DNA from: Plantago ovata
Lineage: Eukaryota > Streptophyta > Magnoliopsida > Lamiales > Plantaginaceae
Length of the DNA stretch: 64,000 nucleotides
Assembly (NCBI GenBank): GCA_028274465.1
Contig: CM051455.1
Span: 131,040,096 to 131,104,095, forward strand
Direction: 5' to 3'
A program made the translations under genes and the position numbers. The notes under the pieces were generated by a model that was given only the letters and a program-made list of their open reading frames with translations, was not told the DNA's origin and ran no database searches. Shown piece by piece: positions 22,510 through 33,600 of the stretch (the stretch's first letter is position 1; each line of letters begins with the position of its first letter).

Positions 22510-23685
22510 TGATGTTACCAAAATATGTCAAATCTCGTCCTAGTTCGTCAACATGCGAATTAGGACGACCCGTACTCTCCAGAGACATAAGAATCGGTGT
22601 GAGTGCCCTCCGATGCGAGTATTAGTATACCGAGTGGTCGTTCCCTCGAGTAAATTGGTATGATAATGTAAAGGATCTAATTTGAACCTTATACTAGACA
22701 AAATCAACAGTGTTATGTCTTATGTTGTGATAACACAGTTCACAACACGATTGGGCAGAGTAAATAAAACTTAACTAACCACAGCGGAAAGTAAAGAACA
22801 CAAAGAATACTTTTCTCAGGTAATAATTATATCACCCGGAGCACAAGGGATAAATCACTAGTGTAAATAAAGATAAATATTATAAAGTATGGATCAACTT
22901 TGATCTCAATAGACTAGTTTAACACAAGCAAGATTGAATTGATCTTGGACAAGTCTAAACCTACAAACTGTAAATCGATTGCAGTAAAGGCAAAACTATA
23001 AATTTTGTGAAAATACTACAGAGTAACCCTAAGACCATCTCCAACAGTTGAGACGTTTTAAAATTTTCAGCTCCGCCATGTTAGCATTCCACTAACTCAA
23101 ACCCATTTCAAACTCTTCAACTCCAACAATAAAACTCTATCAAACCCAAATTTATCTTTTATTTTCTCATTTGTTTTTAGTTAACAATATTAATTTTCCT
23201 TTTACTTTAAAACTTCATACCTCATATTATTTTAAGTGTCTTTAGTTAATTAAAATGGAATTAATACTTTTTTGAAAAATAACAATATTTTAGAATAAAA
23301 TTACAATAGAAGATAATGAAAATTATAATACTTGAAATTGAAAAATTATAATATTTGGGAATACAAATATAATATTGGTACTTGATATTTATTTTAACAA
23401 ACATTAACAATTAATAGTATATTAAAAAGAAAGACAAAGAAATGTGAAGTACCAGTATTATGTATCAACACCAAAGAAAGACAAAGAAATGTCAAGTACC
23501 AGTATTATGTATCAACACCAACATGAGAAAAAAGAATGAAGCAAAAGAACGAAAAAAAATAATAATAATAAAATAAAATAAAAGAGGATGTACTTAATAG
23601 TGGTAACGACAATATGAGCATGAAGAAGGAAAGAAAAAAAAAAGAAAGAAAAAAGAAAAAAAATAATATAATCATATTATCTTAA

Positions 23686-23725
23686 TTCTCAGATGCAGCT
23701 GAGAATTCTCAGCTGCATCTGAGAA
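23686..23725. repeat. Perfect 40-bp palindrome in the MITE
   Basis: Two 20-base halves, TTCTCAGATGCAGCTGAGAA and its complement, with no spacer. Confidence 0.95.
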
Positions 23726-23733
23726 CTCATCAG

Positions 23734-23791
23734 CTCCAACAGAAGCTGAAAATTGGGTCTGAGTAGACCCAATTTTCAGCTCCTGTTGGAG
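23734..23791. repeat. Hairpin with 4-base loop at MITE end
   Basis: The left arm starts CTCCAACAG and ends TTGGGTCT, the loop is GAGT, and the right arm is the complement ending CTGTTGGAG. The arms are 27 bases with one mismatch. The outer part of the stem repeats the terminal inverted repeat. Confidence 0.95.
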
Positions 23792-24595
23792 ATGGTCTAA
23801 GGAAAAATCTGCTAAGAACTCCTCTCGTTCTTCTGTAGTTGTGAAGTCGATTTCTCTCCCATATATATAGTGTTGAGGAGAGTCTTGAAAACCTACTTCA
23901 CTTTGGTAAAAACGCGCCTCACAAGATCTTTTATTATTTGAGACGTTCTCATCAAGTCAGTGTATTGTGGAGATCTTCACTTATCATGAACAAAATTTCA
24001 GATCTCCAAAAATCCCATAACGCTTCTTTTATTCTTTCCTTGTATCGACTTGACTCTTCTTTGACTATTCCTTGTTTGATTCCATTACTTCCCAAAGCAA
24101 ATTTGCACATAAAAAATAACCAAAATCGTGGAACCAATTAAATTAATTAAGAATAAGAAAAACTAAATAAATATTGCAGACTTGTCACAAGAACTGTATT
24201 TTATACAATGTGTTATCATAACACAAAGATGTTGGTAACAACACAACACATAGAATAACAGTAAACCAGTGTTTGGATAACACTGGCTGTAACACCACAG
24301 TTCTTGCACTAACATGGTACATCCAGAACCATGCACCTCCGAATTTCTAATGTACTCCGAAACCAAGAGTCTAAGGGAAATAGCCTACAAAGGTTCTACG
24401 AGCCAGAGCCATAACGATACATGTCGGGGACTACGGAGTTACATACTTCAGGCATACAATATCCGAGGTCCAATACTCAGTATACAGGGGACCACGATAT
24501 ATGTATCCGGATATGTTGTCCACGACATAGTACATAGCACAAGTGGATAAGAACAAAGACAGATATTTATCCTTGTATGATCATTGGGCCACTTC

Positions 24596-24899
24596 TGTAA
24601 CGACCCGACCCACTAACGGGCTGAGACCCAGCCCAACGGGCCGGTAAGGTTACTCATGGACGCTCTCCGGGGTGATATACTGGCCCCACAGACCAACACG
24701 GGTTCTAATCCCCGCACTTTGTCCTCACTCGTGCGCGCACCGGGAACTTCCCAGTGGGTCACCCATCCTAGAATTGCTCCAGAGCAAGCACGCTTAACTC
24801 TGAAGTTCTTCTAGGTGGATTCCCGAAAAGAAAGGTGCACCTTGTTGGTATGAGTAGCGTTCTCAACCCTTTTAAGCTTCTGAAATCTGGGGCGTTACA
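24596..24899 (-). mobile_element. Cassandra solo LTR, 304 bp
   Basis: TGTAACGACC to GGCGTTACA, flanked by the perfect duplication ACTTC (24591-24595, 24900-24904). The 5S rRNA-derived stretch is at 24744-24808 (minus strand), nearly identical to that in the complete Cassandra at 8524-9161. Near its start it carries a longer variable segment (ACCCACTAACGGGCTGAGAC), so it belongs to a different subtype. Confidence 0.93.
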
Positions 24900-25496
24900 A
24901 CTTCCATGACTACTAAGGTTAAACCTACCAACCACATATGTGTGTGGACACTTGGCAAACTGTTGTGGTGGCAACGACATGTGCTCCTCCAATGTCTATA
25001 AAAGGAGTGATTCCCAAGAGAAAGCCAAGGTGAAAAACACATTAGGACAACACTCTCAAGAACTCCACTTCACAAGTACAACCTTGAGTCTTCTTGGTGG
25101 GAAGAACCCTAGGGAACAACAAGATATAATCTTGGAGAAATATCCTTTGATATAGTTACAGTTTATATTATGCACACACTCTCAATATGTTAACAAGGTA
25201 GGCCTTCAACCTCCTTTGAGTAAAGTCACATCATCCAATTTGGCCATGCGGCTTATCAGACATACAACACACACAACCCCCCCCCCCCACAGATAGATAT
25301 ACGCCGGAGCAGTAAGGATGTCAAGGATCCTTCAGACGATGATCAAAAGAGCAGTCCATCGGAGTCCAGTGAAGTCTTGTCCAGCCACTCGACCACTAGC
25401 CACGCAGAAGAAGTTGTAGCCCTCAGTTCTCATTACTGGCGTCAATTTTAGGGCATAAGTTCGCATTTTCTCTCTACGGAAAATCACGTCCCATCA

Positions 25497-25501
25497 CTAA
25501 C
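25497..25501. repeat. Target site duplication CTAAC, right copy
   Basis: Identical to 22505-22509. Confidence 0.85.
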
Positions 25502-25780
25502 GTCGACTCCAGACCCTGAAATTGGCACATCAAACACAGTAGTAATGATCTTATGTCGCGAATCATAAAACATACATGCTTGTAGGGTTGAGTGCACCAA
25601 GTCTTTTGTCAACTTGTTGATCACACCCAGTATTGTTCTCTCTGCTTTCCAGTTGTTCATAACAAATTCTTAACCACCGATGGATCAATGAAATTCAGAT
25701 TACCACCACTATCCGCCATGATCCTGATGCTCCTTGATCCCAGTTCACCATCGAAGACCATTGTCTTTAGAGCTCTTTGT
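25502..25780 (-). pseudogene. Decayed gypsy aspartic protease
   Basis: On the minus strand, around 25760-25660, the frame MVFDGELGSRSIRIMADSGG followed by NLNFIDPSVVKNLL ends in TGA. ADSGG..NFID is the protease active-site loop of gypsy elements (D-S/T-G then N-F-I). Only this short section is readable. It is the host into which the solo LTR at 22510 inserted. Confidence 0.5.
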
Positions 25781-25869
25781 GTCCTTAATTATCATGTTGA
25801 AGTAGATGATGTTGTCTTCATCTGGCTCCTCCCGTTTGACATATTCTTCAGTTGTGTCCAAGATTAGCG

Positions 25870-27300
25870 CCTTTTCGCTTCGTTCTTGCAAACATGAGTG
25901 AAACTATATTTTTTTTATTATATATATATATTTTTTAGAAGAAATAGAAGAGAGGAAAGATGTGACATCCAAAGAGTCGGAGTGGATATAAATCTTGACC
26001 CCCCTCCCTTCGTCTAGTGTGTCCAACTCTAAGAAAGGTAGAGTGGCCAAGAGTTCGGAGGTAGGAAGTAGGTATGTTGACTCTAGTCAAGACCTAAAAG
26101 GCGGCATTCTAATTGACAACGGTTCTAGTGAGGGTCCGTTTCCAATTAGAGATGTCCTTTTTCGGAATCCAAGTCCTTCTCCACGAATGGAACATTTATC
26201 CTATCTACTAAATATTATAAAAGGAAGGTTTAGTGGGGTTTAAACACCCACCCGAAGTAGTTACAATAGTGTAATACAAACCAAGAACAGAACCAGCAAC
26301 ATGCTGCTGGAATACACAAATTAGTATCTAACAAACCCCAAGTTTTCATGGCCAACAAAATACAGCCATTTCTAGGAATAAACTTGCACAACAAAATATC
26401 ATACAAAACGAGCAAGTTACAAAAGCTGAATTTCAGAAATGGAGTAGCTCTTTCTTGAGTGTGTAATCTAAGCCTGTTGTGATAAAAAAACTGCCACCCA
26501 CGGCTGTCCCATCTTGCAATTGCATACAAAATTAACATTTTCATACCAAGATCGAAATAGGAATTCAGCAGTTGTAAACATGTTAATCCATATCCAAGTA
26601 TTCTTTAAATGGAGATCAGATAAGATACTATCGTCATTTCTCATGCAAGAGTCCAGAATAATGAAAGAGTAGGATAGGGGGCAAATACTACCTACTATGT
26701 ACAATCCAGGATGCAAACAAAAAGGAGGGGGAAGACACCAAATAGGAAAAGTCCTAGACAGTAGACTTTGGGGATGTAGAGGCAAATCCTCTAAAGTGTA
26801 AGTGAGTGAAGATATATTACCCCAATAGTTAAGTAAGTGAAGTGCATGTGAAAGAAACTTCTTTAAAGCCAGCCAAACCAATTGCATACATAAAATCCAC
26901 ATAATACCACTCTTCTCAGCTGCAAGTAACAAAGTTAGTAAACAATTAATCATATAGTCCAAAGAGGTCCAAAAAATGAAATGGGAGGGAGTACATCTCA
27001 TGTAATATAGAACAGGATCCAAACATATCAGAAAGATAGACTAAAGAGGGGCAGTCCTGGACAATAGACTTTGGGGAATTAAGAGAAACAGATTTGCAGT
27101 GTTGCTATGTGCACTATTGTTTCCCCTCAAAGCTGTAATAATCAGGTAGAAGATAGAAAGAGTGGGGGTTTGTTCTTTTTTACTTGAAGCATTCAATATC
27201 AAGATCAAAAAATATTCAACTCTCCTCCCAGTTGCATAGAAAAAAGTTAGTTTGAAAACAATCATGATGGTATTCTCAGGTAAGGAGTACCAGAATTCTC
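25870..27300. other. Repeat-derived stretch, no recognised gene
   Basis: A plus frame at 25995-26243 and a minus frame of 184 codons at 26468-27022 have no recognisable domain. The minus strand holds two copies of CCCCAAAGTCTAYTGTC (near 26757 and 27057), showing an internal duplication. Because it lies downstream (minus strand) of the RNase H fragment at 27305-27425, it may be the untranslated tail of a LINE. Confidence 0.35.
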
Positions 27301-27304
27301 AGAG

Positions 27305-27425
27305 TATATCATCTCTTCCATTCTAGAGGTAAATCAGCAATGGTACAATAAATTCTACTACTACCAACTGACGCAGCATGCTTAGCCATTTTGTAAGCCA
27401 CAACGTTACCTTCTTTTAAAATCAG
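27305..27425 (-). pseudogene. LINE RNase H C-terminal fragment
   Basis: On the minus strand: LILKEGNVVAYKMAKHAASVG and then LPLEWKR before a stop. The REGN-V-A--LAKHA pattern is the last motif of RNase H in plant LINEs. Sequence farther upstream on the minus strand (27430-27600) is decayed. Confidence 0.5.
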
Positions 27426-27599
27426 AGAAAATGATACAGAGGTATTTCTGCAAATGGTCTTGCCACTTCCAGTTTAATAGATGATTACAGTCTTGAAAAG
27501 GAAACTATAATTCTCATCCTAGGTGAAAGCACATTGTTGCACCCCTTACTCAGATGTATCTCATCCTCAGACAACTTGTTTCTTCCATGAAAATTAGCA

Positions 27600-29560
27600 A
27601 TTCTTATGATCTCTTTCTTTGGTGAATTAGTCTAACACTAGAGTGAGGTTTAGATATTGTTAAAGCTCCATAGATTGAGCTCTCCTACCTCAGAGCGCCA
27701 AAAAAACTTAGAACGAAATTGAGAGTTTTCACAAAGCTCTATGTGATCTAGGTCAAACACGTTAACCTACATATTATATATCTACCTCCATGTATTGTCT
27801 ACTAAAATTTATGTCTCTACCGTACATGTATTTATTCTAGTGAATCTAGCCATGTATTTCATTTTACTCTCCCCGGCTTAGTATATAAATTACCCTTAAT
27901 TTTTCTCGTAAATGTTTTTCAATTTTAATTACGAATACTTTCAAATTATAATGATAAAAAATTAATAAAATATATTATGAAAACATAGTCCCTAAATTTT
28001 TATAATGTAATTTCATTAAATATTTTATTATTATATTATAAGAGTAATTTATAATGAAAGCCGAACATTACTAACTAAAAATAAATATATTAAAAGGAAT
28101 ACTTTATAGTATTTGATTTAAAATCACATTTCGGGTACACAATATTTGTAGCAATAACTTTTTCAAATATAAAATTCTCCGTCTTACGGTTTATACTTTT
28201 TTTTTTTCACAAATATTAGGTAGATAAGTATAATATTGTGGTATATTGCCCTTGTATACAAGTGCATATAGTTAGATTTCTAATGTTTATATAGAGTTTC
28301 ACTGAAGTATGTAGGTTGTATACTTATATTAAATCATGATGAGCGTACACTCCAAAATAAGCCGCACAGTGCAACTAGGCCCTTCTCACATTTAATGGGC
28401 ATAATGTATGTCCATTATGAGACACTTTAAGGGTATTTATGATTTTGCAAAACTTTTTATGAACATTTCAGATTTTTCCAAAGGTTCAAGTTTTCTATCC
28501 GAGCCACATCCAAGTCCTTGGCCCGGACTTATCTTTAGCGTTGTCATGGGATTATTAGGACATGCGGCATATGTAGGATTGGGTTATCAACTAAAACTAT
28601 AATAAAAGGTCCGAACATATTGATGTCAGGCTCGGACCACGACTATTCGAACTCTAATAAACCACAAGGTCGCACACCTTATTTCCTCTTGAAATACTAC
28701 TGTAATAATGAATTGTATACTTTTTTATTTATTTTAAAATGTCAAATCTAACTAGTTTACTCCTACACTACTCCAATTACGTCTATGCAACCTTATATCT
28801 TCATCAATTATGCATTTATCAACTTATGACTCAGTTAAGTTTTGAACCTATTGATAATTCATGGTCACTATCATACCACCGGAAGAATTGTAGATATCTT
28901 AATATAATATTATAATTATACATGCGATGTGTGATTATTATATGCAAGAATCCGCGGAAGCACAACAACCGAAACTCATAAATGCAGCCAAACGACGTAA
29001 CTGTATGATGATAATGCAAGTTGGTGTGTACAGTTGCCAAACAGAAGCAGATAGATAGATACTGAGTACTACTACTAATAAAGTACTCATAATTATTCGT
29101 CTTATTATTATAATAAAAAATCCCAAAGTTGGATAATATTATAACCAAAATACCAAATTTGCGTATTAATAACGTAATATACTTCTATATCCTGGCCCCC
29201 ACGTCGATATAGTCATCCCAGGGGAGAAACACAAGAAAAACAAAAACCACTACAATAAAAAGTTGAAAAAGATAAAATGGGAAAAACAAAGCTCTCTGTA
29301 ACAAGTAACAACACTGAATATAAACGCATCTAGACGAACTAAGATACCAGTCACGGGCTCACGGGCAGGACAGAACCATAAATTATAGTTAGTGTGGGGG
29401 CAATTTACATATAACTCAATTTTTTAAGGTTTGGAGACCAAAAGTTGAAAAATCGTAAAAATTAACTTTAAAAATTTTGAAAAACCGTAAATTCTTCCTA
29501 ATTTTTTTTTGGGGAGGGGGGGAAGGCCCCCGCCGGCCGCCCCTGTCACGGCCCACGGGC
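27600..29560. other. AT-rich intergenic DNA
   Basis: Contains an AT-rich MITE-type relic at 27885-28120 and a G/C-rich patch at 29510-29560. Open frames at 28408-28602 (+) and 28831-29148 (-) show no domain. Confidence 0.4.
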
Positions 29561-29568
29561 AATACGTA

Positions 29569-29911
29569 CTCCCTCCGTTTTAGTCTTTAATATAAATAGT
29601 TTTAGTATTGTGTTCTTAATTATGCTTAAATATAAATAGTTTAAAGTTTTAAATTAATACTCTCTCCGTTTTTTATAAGTAGTTTTGATTTTCAAGATAA
29701 TAATTATAATGGTGGAATTTCAATATTCAACTTTCAATATATTAATTTCATGTTTATGATTGGATGTTAGAAAAAATTATATTTTTTTAATGGTACAGTA
29801 GTAATAATTATGATGGTGGACTATCATTTACATTTATTTCTATCACAATCATTGCATTGATCGATATGTGTTGAAACATCTAAAACTAATTATAAATAAA
29901 AACTAAGGGAG
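29569..29911. repeat. Stowaway-like MITE(s)
   Basis: The right end CTAAGGGAG/TA pairs with CTCTCTCCG at 29660 (after TA), giving an element of 252 bp with TA duplication. A second left end, CTCCCTCCGTTTT at 29569, precedes it, as if a copy inserted into or next to a truncated relative. Confidence 0.65.
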
Positions 29912-29914
29912 TAT

Positions 29915-31700
29915 CTGATATGATTTATATCGGCTCTAAAAGTGGCTAGTTTCCGGACGTAAATATTCTACCGAGAAGCTTCTAGTTATTTCTAATGTTT
30001 AGTTATTTACTGTTAGCCAGTATCTATGAATAAGAATATCTGTTATTTTTATCCATTAGTATATACGAAGTATAAGCTTAGAAAAACTTATACTTTTAAT
30101 TATGTGTTGTATGATGAATAAAGTAGATTTCTAAAAGTCATGTCTGTCTCTCCTTTCCCTCTAACGGCGCCACAATCTTGTCTCATGGTGTTCCGATTTC
30201 GTCTTTCGATGTTCCATTCTCTCAAAAACACGACCCAACTCCACTTCCGTGCCAAATTCCTTTGAGGACGGTCCGTTGCCCTCACCAAGGCGAACAATGC
30301 ATGCATCACGATATTGGATCTTCACCAAGATCCCTTCATCTTAATCAAATTTCTCATTTTATTTTGTATATTTTTTTTATTATAAATTATTTCTAATTCA
30401 TATAAGAGAATAAAAGTTAGAAATATATATTAAGAATTTAAGAGAGTATAAAATGTCAAACTATTTTAATATAATATTTTTAAATTTTGTCTCTAATATG
30501 CAACCTTTAAAAATGATCAACAAAATTAAATACAAAATATTTTATTGGACAAAGGAAGTATTTTCTTTTAATTATATTTTTTATATTCTTTAATAATCTT
30601 ACTTTAACTTAGTAATGAATTGATGAAGAGTGTAGAACCATAAAAAATAAAAACAAAATCTTGACATATCAAAAATCTATGTGGGGGATTTTTGTAGCAT
30701 ATATATAACCACCACAAGCACATAATAAAAATTAAAAATTAGTTTGGCCAGCAAACGTTTCACTCCAACCGTGTAAGTTAGCATATGGGCATCTTACACG
30801 TATGCTAGGGTAAGATGCATATTTTATTATTTTTTTCATTTACCGTTTTCTTTTTTATTGCTTTGTTTTTTTTGTAACATTAATATTTTAATTTGAGGGT
30901 ACTCTTAATAATTTGATCTAGTTGACATGGCCATAACCATGTACTCCGTTTTCTTTTTATTTTCTTTTAATATTTTTTTCTAATATGTAGTTATTGCGTT
31001 TTGATATAATTAATTGACTACATTTGAATGATATAAAATGTAAATGTTTAAATTAAATGTAAAAGAATAAAATAGTTTAAAAATAAATGGAAAAATAAAA
31101 GTAAAATTTAGATAAAATAGAGTATAAGAATTAGAGATAAGATTGAATAGTACGATAAAGTTTGATGTGACTAGAATGATGACGCGACGTTAGCGTTAGA
31201 TATTCTCTATTCTTACTACAATACTATGTGTGGATGTGTTTGGCGTACTACATCTATGTGTGATAACTGCTGAATACTAATGGTTAAAACGATGATAAAT
31301 GGAACAGTCCACTATAGATGCAATTTCTTCATTTTCCTTTGAAATCCCACGCCATCAATAGAACAAACTCAATCCCTTTTTCTCTGTCATTTATTTATTT
31401 TGTGTTCTCAAACTTAGTTGATTTGGCAACTTTTATGAATTGAGAATCGAATGGTCAACTCGTCTCACCTCATTGAGAATCAAATCGACTATACTATGGA
31501 AACTGCCAATAGTGCAAGTCATGCAATTACATATTTTTTCTAAAAAATTATTCGCCTAACGGTCGAACTCCTCCAAGGATTAAATGCACTCTTCGGTTTA
31601 AAATCGATTATCATTGACTTAATAGAAATAAAATAGTTGTAGCCCAAGTAACCTTTTAATCCAAAAGAAAGAGAAATATAGAGAAGGAGAAGATGAACTC
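29915..31700. other. Intergenic DNA without recognised genes
   Basis: AT-rich, with A/T runs and short frames. A minus frame at 30100-30309 has an unusually even base composition but no domain. Nothing else supportable. Confidence 0.4.
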
Positions 31701-31748
31701 GTTTTTTTTGGAAAATTTTCATTCAACATAAAAGATAACAATGTACAA

Positions 31749-32123
31749 CTACGGCAGGGTCGTTCTGATGGTTCTATTGCTAGACATTGATCGATCTTGT
31801 TCTACTATCAACTTGAACCATTCGGGAAAAATATCATGCACCAAAACGGAATGATTCAACATCATATAGTTTCGTATACACATTGCTAGATTTTTATTTA
31901 CACCACTAGCTATTCTAGCCAAAAGGTCTGCCGGATGATTTGCTTCCCTGAAACTGAACTGGCATCGACAATGTTCAATCCTCATCATCAGCTGATGTGC
32001 CCGACGTACTAGCCTCTTGTGATACCATACTCGTTGGGTCTTCCTGCATATACAATGAACCAAATATAAGGAATCGGAGAGATTAGATAAAGAGGAAATT
32101 TTCAATTGAATTGCTAACATTAA
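31749..32123 (-). pseudogene. LINE RNase H, C-terminal piece (continues at 34757)
   Basis: Minus strand. After removal of the CACTA element the frame reads ..AELLGLINGLQL/TLAIQLKISS.. and on to DSLYLVHCICRK, then REANHPADLLARIAS, the RNase H end motif of plant LINEs. It stops at 31749 near the 3' end of the element. Confidence 0.75.
32121..32123. repeat. CACTA target duplication TAA, left
   Basis: Same as 34757-34759. Confidence 0.85.
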
Positions 32124-32261
32124 CACTACAAGGAAAACTGACTTTAGCGACGGATGTAATCCGTCGCTATAATATGTTAGCGATCCATCGCTAAAGGCGA
32201 TTAGCGACGATTGTCCATCGCTAAATAGGACGTCGCAAAAAGTGGCGTCACTAAAATAAAA

Positions 32262-32400
32262 AGTGACGGTTAAACCCATCCGTCGCAAAATAATAGCGAC
32301 GGATAAACCTATCCGCCTCCCTAGTGGTCGTTGACCATTATGGAGACGGAACAAATTATCCGTCGCTATTATTTTGCGACGGATGGGTTTAACCGTCGCT
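32262..32400. repeat. 42-bp inverted repeat inside the CACTA left end
   Basis: Arms 32262-32303 and 32359-32400 are complementary with one mismatch (AGTG versus AGCG) around a 55-bp spacer. Each arm contains two copies of the GCGACGG motif. Confidence 0.9.
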
Positions 32401-32466
32401 AAATGGATGCGACACGTGTCATTCCCTGGCCAAGTGCTCAGGGCGACGGATAGAGTCATCCGTCGC

Positions 32467-32471
<5 letters not shown>

Positions 32472-32500
<29 letters not shown>
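32472..32500. repeat. (TA)n microsatellite in CACTA element
   Basis: Alternating TA run of about 28 bp directly after the left subterminal repeats. Confidence 0.9.
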
Positions 32501-33250
32501 TTTATTTTTAATTTCTGTTATTGTTTTCAAATTATGTTTGTTATTCGAGTTAAAATTGAATGCGTCAGAGATTTATGTACGATGATTGACGGTACGAAAC
32601 TATAAATTTCATTCAACAAACTAAAATTGTACGTACAAAAATACTAAAATGTACGAACATAAACATAAAAAACGAGCATCTCAAAATGTACGAAGATGCA
32701 ATCCTACAATGTACGAACATAAACTAAAAATACTAAAACTACTAGCTACTCCTCTGCCTCTGCGTTCTCCTCGGCCTCTGCTTTCTCCGCCCCACCCAAA
32801 GCTCCAGCATGGTGGTGCGGCTGGATGAGGGAAGGGTCCCGGTTCCAGTACGCCTCCCTCCCACAGCGGCCGAGAAGCCGTGTCAATCCATAGGGGCCAT
32901 TTTCCCTCCTTGCTCCAGTGAGTTTTGACTCTCATCATCGTATGCATGTGGATGCTAGATCCTCGGACCAGGAACACATTCCCCAACTCCTCCATATGAG
33001 CAGGAGGCATATAGTAGTAGTTCTGCAATATATATTCAATGTACATAAGTGAAATGAAACACAATTTACCTAAATGTTACACTTAATTAGTGAGCGCCGC
33101 CTACTCAATAATCTAAGGTTGCGGTCTAACATAATCATGGGCGCCGCCTACCCAACATCATGAATGCGGACGTAAAGTTATTAAATACAAATGAAGTACC
33201 TTCAATTCCTCGAAAAACTGCAAGGTCATATTATTAGTTTGGTCCTCTGG

Positions 33251-33600
33251 TGTGTTCAGTTAAATACAATCAGTTCGCTTAAATGTCAGTAAGGCTTACC
33301 AATGGGTGCAAACCAATAAAACGCTTACTGATCGACAGTAAACGTATAGTATTAGTTATCACCCAATGTAAGCCTAATCCAACACTTCCAAACTAATATA
33401 TGTATATCATCATCACACCTATTCATTTCAATGAAAAACAAACTCTTATGTGTGTGTTCAGTCAAATACAATCAACTCGATTAAATGTCGGGGAGACTTT
33501 TCTATGGAACCTAACCAATGTAACGCTCACTGGTCAATAGTAAGCATGTACTATTAGTTAGGGCCCAAGAAAAATCTTACCAACACACAAAAACCGATTA
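33251..33600. repeat. Diverged internal duplication in CACTA element
   Basis: The unit starting TGTGTTCAGTTAAATACAAT (33251) recurs as TGTGTTCAGTCAAATACAAT (33460). Shared later words include CGCTTAAATGTC/CGATTAAATGTC and GTACTATTAGTTA/GTATTAGTTA. Confidence 0.75.

Larger units (their letters stand above)
23033..23797. mobile_element. MITE, 765 bp, terminal inverted repeat GACCATCTCCAACAG, TAA target duplication
   Basis: Left end GACCATCTCCAACAG, right end CTGTTGGAGATGGTC, flanked by TAA at 23030-23032 and 23798-23800. A 3-bp TWA duplication fits the PIF/Harbinger (Tourist) group. Inside are a 47-bp tandem duplication (23426-23472, 23473-23519), a purine-rich run (23610-23662) and strong hairpins at the right end. 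Confidence 0.8.
22661..24314. mobile_element. TG..CA insertion of 1654 bp, probably a Copia-type solo LTR (minus orientation)
   Basis: It begins TGATAATG and ends CTAACA, flanked by the perfect duplication TGGTA (22656-22660, 24315-24319). No coding sequence. Near its left end the minus strand contains TTTACTTTCCGCTGTGG, reminiscent of the 3' part of Copia LTRs. It contains the MITE at 23033-23797, so the original was about 890 bp. The family assignment is inference. Confidence 0.75.
22510..25496. mobile_element. Solo LTR of an LTR retrotransposon, about 1.02 kb net, carrying two later insertions
   Basis: It begins TGATG and ends CATCA with the perfect 5-bp duplication CTAAC. A second copy of the same LTR is at 44523-45542. 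Shared landmarks are CTCGTCCTAGTTCGTCAACA, CCCTCGAGTAAATTG, a TATA box in CTATAAAAGGRGTG (about 24995), CTTGGTGGGAAGAA and the final AAAATCACGTCCCATCA. Removing the insertions at 22661-24314 and 24596-24899 with one target copy each gives about 1,019 bp, matching the about 1,020 bp of the other copy. Confidence 0.85.

Noticed and set aside
22261-25870. Possible host gene in plus-strand frames around 25592-25867
   Set aside because: The minus strand reads as a retroviral-type protease; the plus frame is its shadow.
30100-30396. Overlapping frames of even composition on both strands
   Set aside because: No recognised domain and no flanking structure; could be a captured gene fragment but cannot be supported.
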